From Pelobates cultripes (Eukaryota > Chordata > Amphibia > Anura > Pelobatidae): a stretch of 64,000 bases of DNA. The stretch lies in assembly GCA_933207985.1 (NCBI GenBank), contig OW240921.1, positions 100,955,726 through 101,019,725 on the forward strand, written 5' to 3'. Below are positions 8,520 through 19,178 of this stretch, in pieces (position 1 is the stretch's first letter; the number at the start of each line of letters is the position of its first letter). The notes under the pieces were generated by a model. The model was not told the origin of the DNA. It saw nothing but the letters and a program-made list of their open reading frames with translations, and searched no databases. The translations under genes and the position numbers were made by a program.

Positions 8520-9451
8520 GGGAATGGATTCGGTCTTCGGTGTCTGAGGCAACTTGGGTTCGGTACGGTAAGGCATGGGGGGACTGGGTTGCTTTGGAAC
8601 AAGACCTAGGTGGATTTGATTCGACCTCTGCAAGGGTTCAGGGGATCTTACGGTTGCTCTGGTTCTGGGAGGCTAGCGGGTGTTCTCCGGCTACGGTTTC
8701 AGGGAAGCTATCCGGTCTTAGTTTCTGGTTCAACTTGACTAAGGTGCCTGACGTTACCAAGGACTGCATGGTTCGGCTTGCGATGCGCGGCTGGCGCAAG
8801 GGCCCACACCTGCGGGATTCTCGGAGGCCGGTTTCTGGCGCTCTGCTAGTAGGCATTGCGTCGGTCTTACCCAGGGTTTGTTTTTCAGATTCGGAGGCAC
8901 GTTTGTTCCAGTTGGCTTTTACTTTCGCCTTTTTCGGCGCCCTTCGAATCGGTGAGCTTGTGAGCCCTAGCAAACGGATCCCGGGGGGCTTGTTGTTCAA
9001 CGATGTGTCTGTGGTGTCGGATTCAGTGCGTTTTTTGGTACGAAGGTCCAAAACCGACATCTTCGGCAAAGGGGCATGGGTTACCCTCCGCGCTATTCCG
9101 GGTTCGGCTGTCTGCCCTGTCGCATCTTTTCAGTCTTATTGTCTTGGTCGCCCGGACGTTGAGGGCCCTCTACTAATTCATGGGGACGGTTCCTTCCTTT
9201 CTCGGTTCCAATTTCTTCGGGTCTTTCGGTTGGCACTCGACCAACTGGGTATTTCGAGTGCAGACTTTGGGGGACATTCTTTTCGAATTGGGGCCGCAAC
9301 TGAAGCCTCCCGTTTAGGTTTTTCGGACCAGGCCATTCAGAGGATTGGCAGATGGGAATCGGGGAGGTTTCGGTCTTATGTACGGCCCACACGTCTGATC
9401 GGTGTCCCCCTTGTGTTTTCTCCACAGGGCCTGGCCGACGGATCTGGTTGA
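8495..9451 (+). CDS. Ngaro tyrosine recombinase
   Basis: A 318-residue protein with an intact frame, starting at the ATG 8495 that overlaps the end of the RNase H frame by 25 bp. The N-terminal core-binding-like half (about 1-100) is helical and Trp-rich. The catalytic half carries Arg151 (FFGALRIGEL), Lys186 (RRSKTD), the His261-x-x-Arg264 pair (GGHSFRIGAA), Trp287 (IGRWESG) and the likely nucleophile Tyr295 (RFRSYVRP). This is the full R-K-H-R-W-Y set of the lambda-integrase family as used by DIRS/Ngaro elements. It should integrate the circular cDNA by strand exchange in the nucleus. Its last 100 bases overlap the next frame. No damage is visible, so this is the best-preserved gene of the element. 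Confidence 0.93.
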   Translation: MVPWPERIREWIRSSVSEATWVRYGKAWGDWVALEQDLGGFDSTSARVQGILRLLWFWEASGCSPATVSGKLSGLSFWFNLTKVPDVTKDCMVRLAMRGWRKGPHLRDSRRPVSGALLVGIASVLPRVCFSDSEARLFQLAFTFAFFGALRIGELVSPSKRIPGGLLFNDVSVVSDSVRFLVRRSKTDIFGKGAWVTLRAIPGSAVCPVASFQSYCLGRPDVEGPLLIHGDGSFLSRFQFLRVFRLALDQLGISSADFGGHSFRIGAATEASRLGFSDQAIQRIGRWESGRFRSYVRPTRLIGVPLVFSPQGLADGSG

Positions 9452-10020
9452 TCTATCATTCGTACATCTACTGGGCTCACCTGCGGGCTGGGGTACGCCC
9501 GGGTGGGACACGGCTCGGAATACCTCGGGAGCTGGCGGAGGTCCGGTGGTTCGGGTTCCGGGGCATGAGATGGGGTCAGCTATTACCGGAGGTCGTGCAG
9601 TTATCCACTTTATTAGGAGCCCCGGACATCTTGGTGGTGCATCTGGGGGGGAACGATCTGGGGTCCCTGCCTGCGTGGGGGCTGGGGGAACTCATCAGGC
9701 GAGATTTGGCGCGCTTGCGTGTGCTTTTTCCACGACTTTGTTTAATATGGTCGGATATCGTTTCTAGGAACTATTGGAAGTGCGCACGCGATCAGGGTGC
9801 TATTGAGCGCTGCAGGGTCAAGATTAATAAGCGGGTTTCCAAATTTGTCCTAGGCGTCGGGGGCTTAACAGTGCGACACCGTATTTTTGAGCGCGAGGCA
9901 GCAATCTATTTTCGCCCGGACGGGGTCCATCTAACTGACGTAGGCTTGGACTTATTTAATTTAGCGCTACAGGACGCGTTGGAACAGGCCATGGCGTTGC
10001 TTGGGGGTCGCGCCCGCTGA
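9352..10020 (+). CDS. Ngaro SGNH-hydrolase-like protein, altered block I
   Basis: A 222-residue frame. The ATG at 9352 lies inside the recombinase gene, and the family-like sequence starts only near 9436. SGNH blocks visible are block III GGND (99-102, in LVVHLGGNDLG) and block V DGVH (190-193, in YFRPDGVHLTDVG). The block I nucleophile serine appears to be Ser37, but the residue two before it is Tyr (IYHSYIYW), where the family normally has Gly (GxS). This may impair the active site in this copy. Such hydrolase ORFs are known in Ngaro elements, with unknown function. The protein ends at 10018-10020, 28 bp before repeat B1. Confidence 0.85.
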   Translation: MGIGEVSVLCTAHTSDRCPPCVFSTGPGRRIWLIYHSYIYWAHLRAGVRPGGTRLGIPRELAEVRWFGFRGMRWGQLLPEVVQLSTLLGAPDILVVHLGGNDLGSLPAWGLGELIRRDLARLRVLFPRLCLIWSDIVSRNYWKCARDQGAIERCRVKINKRVSKFVLGVGGLTVRHRIFEREAAIYFRPDGVHLTDVGLDLFNLALQDALEQAMALLGGRAR

Positions 10021-10048
10021 TTTAGGCGTAAATGCAGCTGGGGCTAGT

Positions 10049-10493
10049 GGCGGGTATGGTCCTTGCCGAACCTATTGGGAAGAGGAGTAAAGAAAAAGAA
10101 AGATGCTGGGTCGGGTCCCTCCCCTGACCTCGAAAATGTTTTGGGTATTTGGGCGTGCCCTCCGTGCCAGGAAAGGTGGCCAGGGGTTGGCATGTGGAGT
10201 TTGAAGGCCAAAGTGAAGGCCAGGTATCTTGGACGAGGGGGGAGGGCCGATGCCTTGGTGGGGGGTGTACCCTAGAGTTTTGGTGGTACGGTTGGCAAGG
10301 ACTAGTTTGAAGATAAGCATACTTACACCTAAATTATTTATGGTTGGTTTATTTACAGTTGTTTGTTAATTTATAAATAAAGCTGTGGCCTTTTTTATAC
10401 CACATATACGTTTCCTAGTTTGATTGGGGGGGAATTGAGCGATTTTGGGGATTGTTATGGTTCACACCACACGATAACCGCTACCTACACACA
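10049..10493 (+). repeat. Ngaro split direct repeat B1
   Basis: 445 bp beginning GGCGGGTATGG, repeated at 10736-11182. The copies differ by one substitution (near 10262) and a TA insertion in the CACATATA stretch of B2. It abuts A2 directly at 10493/10494. A 70-residue open frame inside is not conserved with any protein I know and occurs in both copies. Confidence 0.92.
10376..10381 (+). terminator. Poly(A) signal AATAAA in B1
   Basis: AATAAA within repeat B1, copied at the same offset in B2 (11063-11068). Either could end element transcripts; the full-length RNA would be expected to run to B2. Confidence 0.55.
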
Positions 10494-10672
10494 AGGCCCA
10501 GAGGAGGCGGGCTGAAAGCTAGCCGGATAGGAGGCATGTGTGGGTGTGGTGGGTGTGGTGGAAGTATGGGTGTGTGATTTAGCTAAGGAGTAGGGTGGGG
10601 TCATATAAATAGGTGACATTTTGTCTGCTACCTCAGCCATCTTAAATTTAACGGCAAGGTAACTAGTCCCCT
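10494..10672 (+). repeat. Ngaro split direct repeat A2
   Basis: Internal copy of A1 (179 bp, one mismatch), including the TATA box at 10604-10611. Together with B1 and B2 it provides the template junctions thought to allow regeneration of full ends during reverse transcription. Confidence 0.92.
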
Positions 10673-10735
10673 CCCTCCCCTGTTTGTTTGCGTTGTTTGT
10701 CTGTTTGTCATTAACAATTTTTTCTTGTCACAGCC
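10673..10735 (+). other. 63-bp spacer between A2 and B2
   Basis: A T/G-rich stretch, rich in TTTGT words and ending TTTTTTCTTGTCACAG, that is not part of A or B and does not match the sequence after A1 or before B1. The end resembles a splice acceptor. Classical Ngaro elements are drawn with A2 and B2 adjoining, so this spacer is unusual. Confidence 0.6.
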
Positions 10736-11182
10736 GGCGGGTATGGTCCTTGCCGAACCTATTGGGAAGAGGAGTAAAGAAAAAGAAAGATGCTGGGTCG
10801 GGTCCCTCCCCTGACCTCGAAAATGTTTTGGGTATTTGGGCGTGCCCTCCGTGCCAGGAAAGGTGGCCAGGGGTTGGCATGTGGAGTTTGAAGGCCAAAG
10901 TGAAGGCCAGGTATCTTGGACGAGGGGGGAGGGCCGATGCCTTGGTGTGGGGTGTACCCTAGAGTTTTGGTGGTACGGTTGGCAAGGACTAGTTTGAAGA
11001 TAAGCATACTTACACCTAAATTATTTATGGTTGGTTTATTTACAGTTGTTTGTTAATTTATAAATAAAGCTGTGGCCTTTTTTATACCACATATATACGT
11101 TTCCTAGTTTGATTGGGGGGGAATTGAGCGATTTTGGGGATTGTTATGGTTCACACCACACGATAACCGCTACCTACACACA
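10736..11182 (+). repeat. Ngaro split direct repeat B2 (3' end of element)
   Basis: 447-bp second copy of B, ending CTACCTACACACA. It carries AATAAA at 11063-11068. After position 11182 the sequence changes to a MITE arm. Confidence 0.92.
11063..11068 (+). terminator. Poly(A) signal AATAAA in B2
   Basis: The 3'-most poly(A) signal of the Ngaro element, 114 bp before its end, and the likely termination signal of the genomic transcript. Confidence 0.6.
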
Positions 11183-11670
11183 TGGTGTATAGAACATGCC
11201 CCTGCAGCCTCACTGCTCAATCTTCTGCCATTTAGGAGTTAAAACCCTTTGTTTATGAACCCTAGTCACACCTCCCTGCATGTGACTTGCACAGCCTTCC
11301 ATAAACACTTCCTATAAAGAGAGCCCTATTGAGGCTTTCTTTATTGCAAGTTCTGTTTAATTAAGATTTTCTTATCCCCTGCTATGTTCATAGCTTGCTA
11401 GACCCTGCAAGACCCTCCTGTATGTGATTAAAGTTCAATTTAGAGATTGAGATATAATTATTTAAGGTAAATTACATCTGTTTGAAAGGGAAACCAGTTT
11501 TTTTTTTCATGCAGGCTCTGTCAATCATAGCCAGGGGAGGTGTGGCTAGGGCTGCATAAACAGAAACAAAGTGATTTAACTTCTAAATGACAGTGAATTG
11601 AGCAGTGAAATTGCAGGGGAATGATCTATATTTAGCTAAAGTAATTTAGGTGACTATAGTGTTCCTTTAA
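11183..11670. mobile_element. T2-type MITE, left end missing at the Ngaro junction
   Basis: The right end reads GTGACTATAGTGTTCCTTTAA (terminus TTAAAGGAAC on the other strand, target TTAA at 11667-11670). Its inner arm (about 11560-11630) is the reverse complement of 11190-11255 (for example CCCCTGCA...CACTGCTCAAT...CATTTAG.AGTTAAA), giving terminal inverted repeats over 100 bp. The left copy begins about 45 bp into the repeat, exactly where Ngaro B2 ends, so the outer left end has been lost or displaced. Confidence 0.75.
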
Positions 11671-11745
11671 CGCTAACTTTGGCCAGTGTTTGTGACTAAG
11701 TGGCTACTAAAAACGGCTGGACATACCCCATTTGCAATACCTTCT
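11671..11745 (+). repeat. Fragment of the 30-kb repeat family
   Basis: GCTAACTTTGGCCAGTGTTTGTGACTAAG and the following bases match copies at about 30600-30680 (inverted) and 30700-30750. The T2 MITE right end is joined to it at TTAA, consistent with insertion into this repeat. Confidence 0.6.
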
Positions 11746-11859
11746 GTTAATGGACGCTTCCTAGCTTGCGCCAAGGACCACAAGCACCGCACCGGACACC
11801 ACAACCACCGCAGACTCCACAACCGCCGTAGCTTAACTGGAGTCTCGCCGTCTTCCTTC

Positions 11860-12240
11860 AACCCTGGATCAGTTTCTGTCCTCCAGGACCGTGTGGGAAA
11901 GACCTCTCCTCCAGGAGAGCGTATCAGGAACAGGCTCTTAAAAGAGCTAAGTGATTAAAGCTCATGTGTGATATAGCAGTTCCCTCCAATCACAAGACAA
12001 GACTACGTGTTGAGCGTCAAGAAGATCTGTCTGTACTGGCACATACAGCCTCTTTTATTCACATTCTACAAACATAGTACTGCCCACAGGGTTTTGAAGA
12101 ACAACCAATCAACATATTACAACACAGCTAACACTCCCATTCATTACATCAGAAATCCTCCCCTCTGCCTGTGATGCAATTATCTCAACACAATAGACTA
12201 ACTTAATTATCACAGGCAGGAAAATACAGTATTATAAAAC
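11860..12240 (-). repeat. LTR-like promoter block, minus strand
   Basis: On the minus strand this contains a CAGGCAG...TCACAGGCAGAGGGGAGG region, TGATTGGTTGTTC (inverted CCAAT type), AATAAAAGAGG (plus positions 12054-12059 for the signal) and a pyrimidine-rich downstream part. The same order of motifs occurs at 51.9-52.2 kb, so both are copies of one dispersed family with LTR-like organisation. I could not fix the boundaries or find duplicated flanks. Confidence 0.4.
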
Positions 12241-13720
12241 ATATCACAGAGACCCCAAAACATGCAAAAACCCCATAAAAAATATATATCCTCTGAACCG
12301 GGGGATCTGGGTGAACCACATATCCAAAATTCCCCCAGATCCGTTCAGTAGTTTGGAAGATACGGTTTAATGCAGATTCCGCAGAACATATACAGGCTAA
12401 ATGAAAAATAATTACTGTTAAATGTGTCCCCTGTTCTGTAGTTTAAAACTACTGAACGATGTCTTTGTGCATCAAATACCGGCGAGATGGCACCGTGTAG
12501 AAAAGTCAAAACAGTGTCTGTGAGTTAAAACAGCCGCCATCCATTGTTCTCACCATGTGCTTCATCCATTGTGCTCACCATGTGCCTCTGATACATGAAA
12601 TGGTGGCCACCCAGAAATGCATTCAAGATGCATTGGTGGCGGAGTGTCCATTTAAGAAATGCAGTCTATGCTGGTTGGAACTCAAAGCTGAAGAACTATT
12701 TATAAAGATTGTTCAGCTGGCATCCCTGACTTCCTTCCAGTGAACCAGAAGGAAGCTATGCTTTATTCTATTTGTTGTGAGTTCATACTTGAAAGGGAAC
12801 TGTCACCTATCTGGAATTAATACCATATAATAATACACTGAGAATCACCTATAACAGAGAAGAATTAGGAACCCACAGGGCCCTAGGCAGATTACCATTT
12901 TGGGGCTTACCAAATCATTCTTCACATAGCAATGGGAAATGAGACCAAGCAAGTTCATTGTTCCAGGAACCCTGGGGCCTAGGCAGCTGCTTAAGGTCAT
13001 CTTATGGTTAATCCTGCTCTGATAACTTGTATTAACCTTCTATGAGAGACTCTGTTTTCTTTTATATTTATGTTAACCGTCATAGTGACACGACACACTT
13101 TAATAGTACCAATCACCATCCTCACACACTGACTGTCATGGGCATGGTGGTCTAGTGGCACTGCTACTATGAGACAGCTGATCTATATGCATATTTTTGT
13201 TTACAGTCCCCTCAGTTTTTGAAGCCCAAAAAACAAAGGAAGGCTTTTTAGCAAGTGGCTTCACCTTAGGGAGAATACAACAAACCGCTATATTTCATAT
13301 AAGCAAGTTTTTCATATTTTTTGTGTACCAAGTATGAAGTGAGCTATGTATGTTTGTTTTATATTTCATAATCGAAGAATTTATCATTTTTGAAAAAAAT
13401 ATAACTAGCTTTGATTTCCCATTGTATTCAAAGCTGCCATGTCACCAATTTAATCTTCATGTAATATGCTTTTGTATAGCTACCTGTGTCTGAATAACAT
13501 TCTATTTTTTTCTAAATGCTCTAGCTCTTATAAAATACACAAGAAAAGCAGGTACTAGTTTTACTTAAGTATAGCAGCCAAGTTAACAAAACTTTACTGA
13601 AAAAGTGTCAATTAAGTGTACCCACAATCCTTCAGCAAAGCAAATCCCATAGAAGGGTAAACAGCAGGACCATGGGCACAGGAGAAAAAAATGGCTGCTC
13701 CGAGATACTAAGACCCAGGA
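12241..13720. other. Non-coding sequence
   Basis: No gene recognised. The first 350 bp may continue the LTR-like repeat; the rest is A/T-rich. The 62-residue open frame at 12555-12743 has no recognisable features. Confidence 0.45.
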
Positions 13721-14189
13721 CAGGCCCGGAGTTAGCAACTGACACAACTCACACACACAGGGGACCAGTGGTAACTGTGTGTCTGTCTGCCTGCAACTGT
13801 GTGTGACTGTTTGCCTGTAACTGTGTGTCTGTCTGTAACTGTGTGTATGACAGTCTGCCTGTAACTGGGTGTATGACTGCCTGTAACTGTGAATATGACT
13901 GTCTGCCTGTACCTGTGTGTGTGTATATGTGTGACTGCCTCTGACTATATGCCTGTGACTGGAACTGTGTGTGTGTGTGTGACTGACTGCCTGTAATTGT
14001 GTGTGACACTCTGTGTGAGACCTAAAGACTGTAACTGTGTGTGACAGTGTGCAAGTGGCTCTGCACCTGGGACTATGTGCACATGGCTATATTTGACAGT
14101 ATATGTGTATAACTGTGTGCATCAAATACACTAGCATTCACGCATAGGCCTACATGCATTTTTTAAAATCTGAATTCAGGCCAGCCCTG
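13721..14189. mobile_element. hAT-like element with TG-rich minisatellite core
   Basis: The left end is CAGGCCCGGAGTTAG. The right end, read on the other strand, is CAGGGCTGGCCTGAATTCAG. These are imperfect CAG...CTG inverted termini. The eight bases outside the left end (ACCCAGGA, 13713-13720) and right end (ATCCAGGA, 14190-14197) match at 7 of 8, the duplication length of hAT transposons. The interior (13750-14120) is degenerate CTG(T/C)NNCTGTAACTGTGTGT-type tandem repeat. No coding sequence is present. Confidence 0.55.
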
Positions 14190-16200
14190 ATCCAGGACAA
14201 GAAAGTAGCTAGATAGACAGACAGGCAGACAGAGAGAGAGAGAGGGAGAGCAAGAGAGCGAAAGAGATAGATAGACGATTTGGTTTATATAGTCAGTGAT
14301 TGGATTGTCATTACTCGATAAACAAAATGATTCTCTTCCTTTTTGTGTACACCTCTAAGCTTACAAAATTCTCTTACGTAAGTAATTTCTCCCCTGATGC
14401 TCAGTATACTTGGAATTTCCTACCACACACACCATTAAATTCTCTCCCAGGGTTTTGCATTATATACAATTCCTGAAACCTCAGCTCTTAAGGAAGCCTA
14501 TCCTACAACTTCTCAAAATCCACATGCCAAATTCTAATGGGACCAGCTGTGCAACTATACGAAGCTAAATCCCAAATAAACTCATCTTTCTAGTCAATCT
14601 CTTAAAATAAATTCTCAGGAGCAAAATCCCACTCCTAATTGCCAAGAGCTTCGTATCCCTGTTTTTCAAGTACAGACATTGTACAGCGCTGCAGCATAAT
14701 GTGGAGCCATATTAACAAAATATTATAAGAATATCTAATTGTCTGCCTGCTAGAAAATAGTATAGTACTTTAAAAAGGGAGACAGTAAATATACAAATAG
14801 CAAAAGTAGTATATACAAATCTGTTTTTTGAAAAATGGAAAAAATGGAGATTATAAAGTTATTCAATCATGCATTTGGTATTTGAGTTATTGGAAACTCG
14901 AGTAATGTCAATATATTTTTTCAGTTTGCTACATTGATGCTCAAACATCTGTTGAAAAATTCCTTCTCATACAAGAAATATTTCACAATATATAATGTAA
15001 AATAATATTTACTTATATGTTTGATGAGTTGTCTCATTGCAGATGCAGATTTATAAGTCATGGATAATAAATTAAACATGTATTTTATTGCTCCCAAAAG
15101 TAATAACAGGCATGTGGGGTATAAGTTGGGGATGCATAGCACATACACTTTGTAATACAAAACATTGCAATTCTTAGGATTCGAACTTGGGTATCGGGCG
15201 TTTATTCACAAAGATGGGAATTGTACTGAAATTAAACTGTAAATTTTAGGACAAAAAAGCCAGACTGGAACAATTCTTCAACTTGGCTAGTTTTCCAACT
15301 GAATTATTTCGGTCTACAATTGGAAATTATTTTCTTAAATCCAGGGGTGAATGTATTGATACCATTAATACTCACATAGGGTTATTACATTGGGAATAGT
15401 CAGGAAAAGACAAGGAGATGGCACATTTTTCGACTAAAATAATCAAATTGGAAACATTGCTGTGTTGATTTTTTTTCCATCAAGGCTTTTTTAGCCTAGC
15501 ATTTTTAAATTCTTTCATTTCTTTATTTCTGTGATGCATGAACAAATGTAATGAAGAAATGTCATTCTTTCAATATATGTCCGATTTTTGTTGTGTGTTT
15601 TTTTTTTTGGTGTCCTGGAAAATCAATATATAGGAAAAGTTGTTGTTTTGTCCTAATATGTGTTAGCTATGCATTCTGTATTAAATGCAGATATCCCACG
15701 TCTCCCGGTAGTTCCGGATACAACATCCTGGAAATCACACAATCTAACATACAATGTGTGTGTGATTTCCAGGATATTATATATGGTTTGCAGCTCCCCA
15801 ATAACACTCACTAAACAAGGGCCTTGTGGGTGCCGTGGCCCTTTAAGAGCCAACCAGACTCCTGTAGTATCGGCAGGGAGGAAATGACAGCCTGATACTT
15901 CCTCCCTACTTCACAGAGTTTCGCATGGGAGGAATGGAGGAGGCTGGTAGCACTGAAGCACACCCAGCAGCAGGATGAGAGGCTAGAGTGAGTTGCTCCA
16001 TGCTCACTCCCATCAGCCTTTGCCAGCACCAGAACCCCAAGCAAGCCAATCTCCTGGACACAAAGGTAAGCTAATAGAACGGTGGCTGCAAATATATAAA
16101 GTATGATATGTGTGTCAGATTGTGTGTTGTGTGTATCTGAGTGTGTGTACCAGTGTGTATCTAATTCCTGGGGCTAGGGGCAAAGCTTCTGAGTGGTGAT
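14190..16200. other. A/T-rich non-coding sequence with small repeats
   Basis: A GACA/GA microsatellite at about 14207-14275 is followed by A/T-rich DNA. A hairpin at 15725-15775 has near-perfect arms around ATCCTGGAAATCACACA. The region 15830-16080 is more G/C-rich. No gene recognised. Confidence 0.45.
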
Positions 16201-16518
16201 TAGAGATGTTGCGAACCGTTCGCGAACTTTTCGCGAACAGCTCGCCACGGTTCGCCACGAACCAACTGCGGTCAGCTGACACATCCCGGCCAATCTCCAG
16301 CAGACCCTCCCTCCCAGACCCTCCCACCTCCTGGACAGCATCCATGTTGAAGGCAGCTTCAACATGGATGCTGTCCAGGAGGTGGGAGGGTCTGGGAGGG
16401 AGGGTCTGATGGAGATTGGCCGGGATGTGTCAGCTGACTGGAGATCGCCGCGAATGGTTCGTGGCGAACCGTGGCGAGCCGTTCGCGAAAAGTTCGCGAA
16501 CGGTTCGCGACATCTCTA
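16201..16518. mobile_element. Palindromic hAT MITE with 8-bp target duplication
   Basis: Starts TAGAGATGTTGCGAAC and ends with its complement GTTCGCGACATCTCTA. The whole element is one foldback: arms 16201-16352 and 16357-16518 around a 4-base loop, with a ten-base difference between arms. Flanks GTGGTGAT (16193-16200) and GTGGTGAT (16519-16526) are identical 8-bp duplications, the hAT signature. Non-coding and therefore non-autonomous. The open frames on both strands are products of the palindrome. Confidence 0.88.
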
Positions 16519-19140
16519 GTGGTGATGTGCTTATATAACAACTGGTTAGATAAGTGGTAACAAAACTAGGTGGGAATCCTAGTTTCAAATCTTAGTCCAA
16601 CCACCTTGCCAATAAGTGTCCTTGGGCACATAAAGATAAACATACTACTACCTTAAACCCTCATAGATTGTAAGCTCATTTGAACTGATGCTAAAATATC
16701 CGTTTCTATAATTGTAAAAGCTGTAGAATATGTTGACTGTATAATAATAAGTTATGAAATATTGAATTGTTATTGAAATATTGGAATGTCTTAAAATGTG
16801 AAGTTAGTGGATCAATTTAAAACAGTTCCTGGCTTAATGAACTCTTATTTCTTGATAAAATGGTAAATATGAATTTATATTAGAAATTATTTCATTTTAA
16901 TAGACACCATAATGTTAATAACAGAATATATATGAGTCATAGAAACATAACAGATATTTACAAGAACAAGAAATGATTTTTACATATTCAATGTTAGTCA
17001 TTTCTGAACTACGACTATCGTTTTGGAGGTGTATACTGACATCTTGTGACTGCTCTGGGTAAATGCAGCGAGAGCTTCTTCAGTAAGAAAAAAAAACTAT
17101 TTTGTGAATACATTAGTATAGTTTTAGGAGTTTGTAGCAAGAACTATTAATTTGATTAAAATTATTGAATCTATTTCCTTAACCCATGCATAATCATTGT
17201 GAAGAAAAGGTTAATTCAGTAAAAAAGTTAATATTTTAAGGGGACACTTTAAGGACCAAGCCAGTATTATTATTATGGTTGGCATTATATAGCGCTGATT
17301 TATTCCGCAGTGCTTTAAAACCACATTTATATGTAGTGATGTTGGTGCATATACTGTCCCTTTTCCCTTTCTGCGAAACAGCAACGTTTACATTTGGAAG
17401 GATTCTCTTATTTGGTATTAGCAACCCACTGTTACATTCTGCAACAGGATCTTCACAGTACAGTTGGTCAAGATATAATTGTTTCTAATTATCCAATAGA
17501 ATATGACTGGATAGTGGACATGATTGATTGGAAAAAATGTTTTAATGGTTAAAGGACCACTATGGTGTCCTTGGGTCCCCCTCACCCTCATAGTCCCCCT
17601 CCCAAATGGCACAAAAATGTTGGAAAATATATATACATATCATATTTATATTTTGCAGTACGTTGATTAATCCATTTTGCTCCTATTTAGTTCATCTGAA
17701 TGGTTTTCCTGAATATTTTTGCATTGATGATATTTGGACAAGCTGAAATGCCACATGGACAACTATCGAATTACCCTATTTAAACTATTTTTTCTCCAGA
17801 CAAACTGATTTGGGCGAACCAAATTTTTCCATTGTGCACAAGTCTAACACAAATAGTAGATAAAAGTCTGAAACTTAGGGCCATATTTATATGCATGTAC
17901 ATTGTGAGATATGAAATGTTATTGGGCCAGACAAAACATAATGATGAATATTATGTTTCCACGTGTATAATGCAGATATGTGATTAGAATCAAATCAACT
18001 GACTTGAGCCAGTTCCTTAAAAATGCACTTATTGTTTTACTTTGAGCTTTTGTTAGCCAAATGCAATCAAACCTTGTTGAATCGCTTAAACCAATTAACT
18101 TCACATTTCACCTCAATGTGTACGGACATGCATTGAAAGCTACATATTACAGAACAGTTGGCTGGAACATTAGCCAAAGAAACTCATACGAGGTGTACTA
18201 AAGGGATGAAAGAAAACATTTTTCCATGTTGCACATCATGATCCTGAAAGGATAAAAGACCATGACATTCTAACCCCAGAGCTTCCGTAATACTCTGAAG
18301 ATAAGAAGGTCATACAGAGATTAAATTTACCTAGAGGGTCAATTAAGATCTCTATTTGAACATCTGGAAAAGGATATAGAATTTCGCACATCTAAAGATC
18401 AGGTCACTCCTTGAATTTTTACAAGGAGAGTTATTTATATTTACTGTACTTTTAAAGATGTGGTGCTCTATCAACTAAAACGTGGAACATTTAGATCATA
18501 ACTCATTGAAGGTCATCATATTAACTAAAATTGTGTATTTTCAGTATCTTCCTTGAAAGGTTAATAAAATAAAAACAGCTGCTATCGGCAATGACATCTA
18601 GAACCAGGATGTACATTGTATTTTCAATATTCATTCTTTATTAAATAATTGGAAAGTATTATAATCATTACACATTACTATATACAATAAAATAAATAGT
18701 CTATTAAAATGAACGTGAAACATTAATTTGCAATAATTCTGCACCATTGTTTATTCTGTCAAGAGGAAACCTAATGTATCTTTTCTAAGATTAATGTGTT
18801 ACTTCAACCCTTTTTAATTAATGTGTTTTTTTTTATCTTGAATGTCCTATTGGGCATTAGTAGTTAGGTCCTCATCATTATATTTTAAAAACCCTGTAAA
18901 ATGTGTTTTTATCTTAGCTGAAATCCAAAATTGGGTGAAGTTTCTCTTGCTGGTTTCCTTGTTCCTTCAGAGGTCACTGCTTCCATTGCGAAATCCAATC
19001 AGATGCTACTCATAATTACAATTAAAATAATTTATATAGCACTTAATTGGACTTTTTCATCAGCTCACAGTGCATGTGTGAGTTCTGAGCCAGGTGAGGG
19101 TGGGAGAGAGGAGGGAGGGAAAATATTTAAATAATGTTTG

Positions 19141-19178
<38 letters not shown>

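Larger units (their letters stand above)
4268..11182 (+). mobile_element. Ngaro-type tyrosine-recombinase retrotransposon
   Basis: A 6.9-kb element organised A1 - coding region - B1 - A2 - B2, the split-direct-repeat structure that defines Ngaro elements in the DIRS order. Coding content in order is Gag-like protein, reverse transcriptase plus RNase H, tyrosine recombinase, and SGNH hydrolase. These elements are thought to make a circular DNA intermediate that their recombinase integrates without the staggered target duplication of integrase elements, and I see no target duplication. The A and B copies are almost identical, suggesting a young insertion, but the RNase H frame is shifted and Gag lies in two frames, so this copy is probably not autonomous. 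It is much more G/C-rich than its surroundings. Confidence 0.93.

Noticed and set aside
11686..11958. 90-codon open frame
   Set aside because: Starts inside a dispersed repeat also present, inverted, at 30.6 kb; no protein features.
13750..14120. Regularly spaced repeats that might suggest a CRISPR array
   Set aside because: Degenerate TG-rich minisatellite without conserved repeat/unique spacer alternation, in vertebrate-type DNA.
16206..16409. Open frames on both strands near 16.2-16.5 kb
   Set aside because: Products of an almost perfect palindrome (hAT MITE); each strand mirrors the other.
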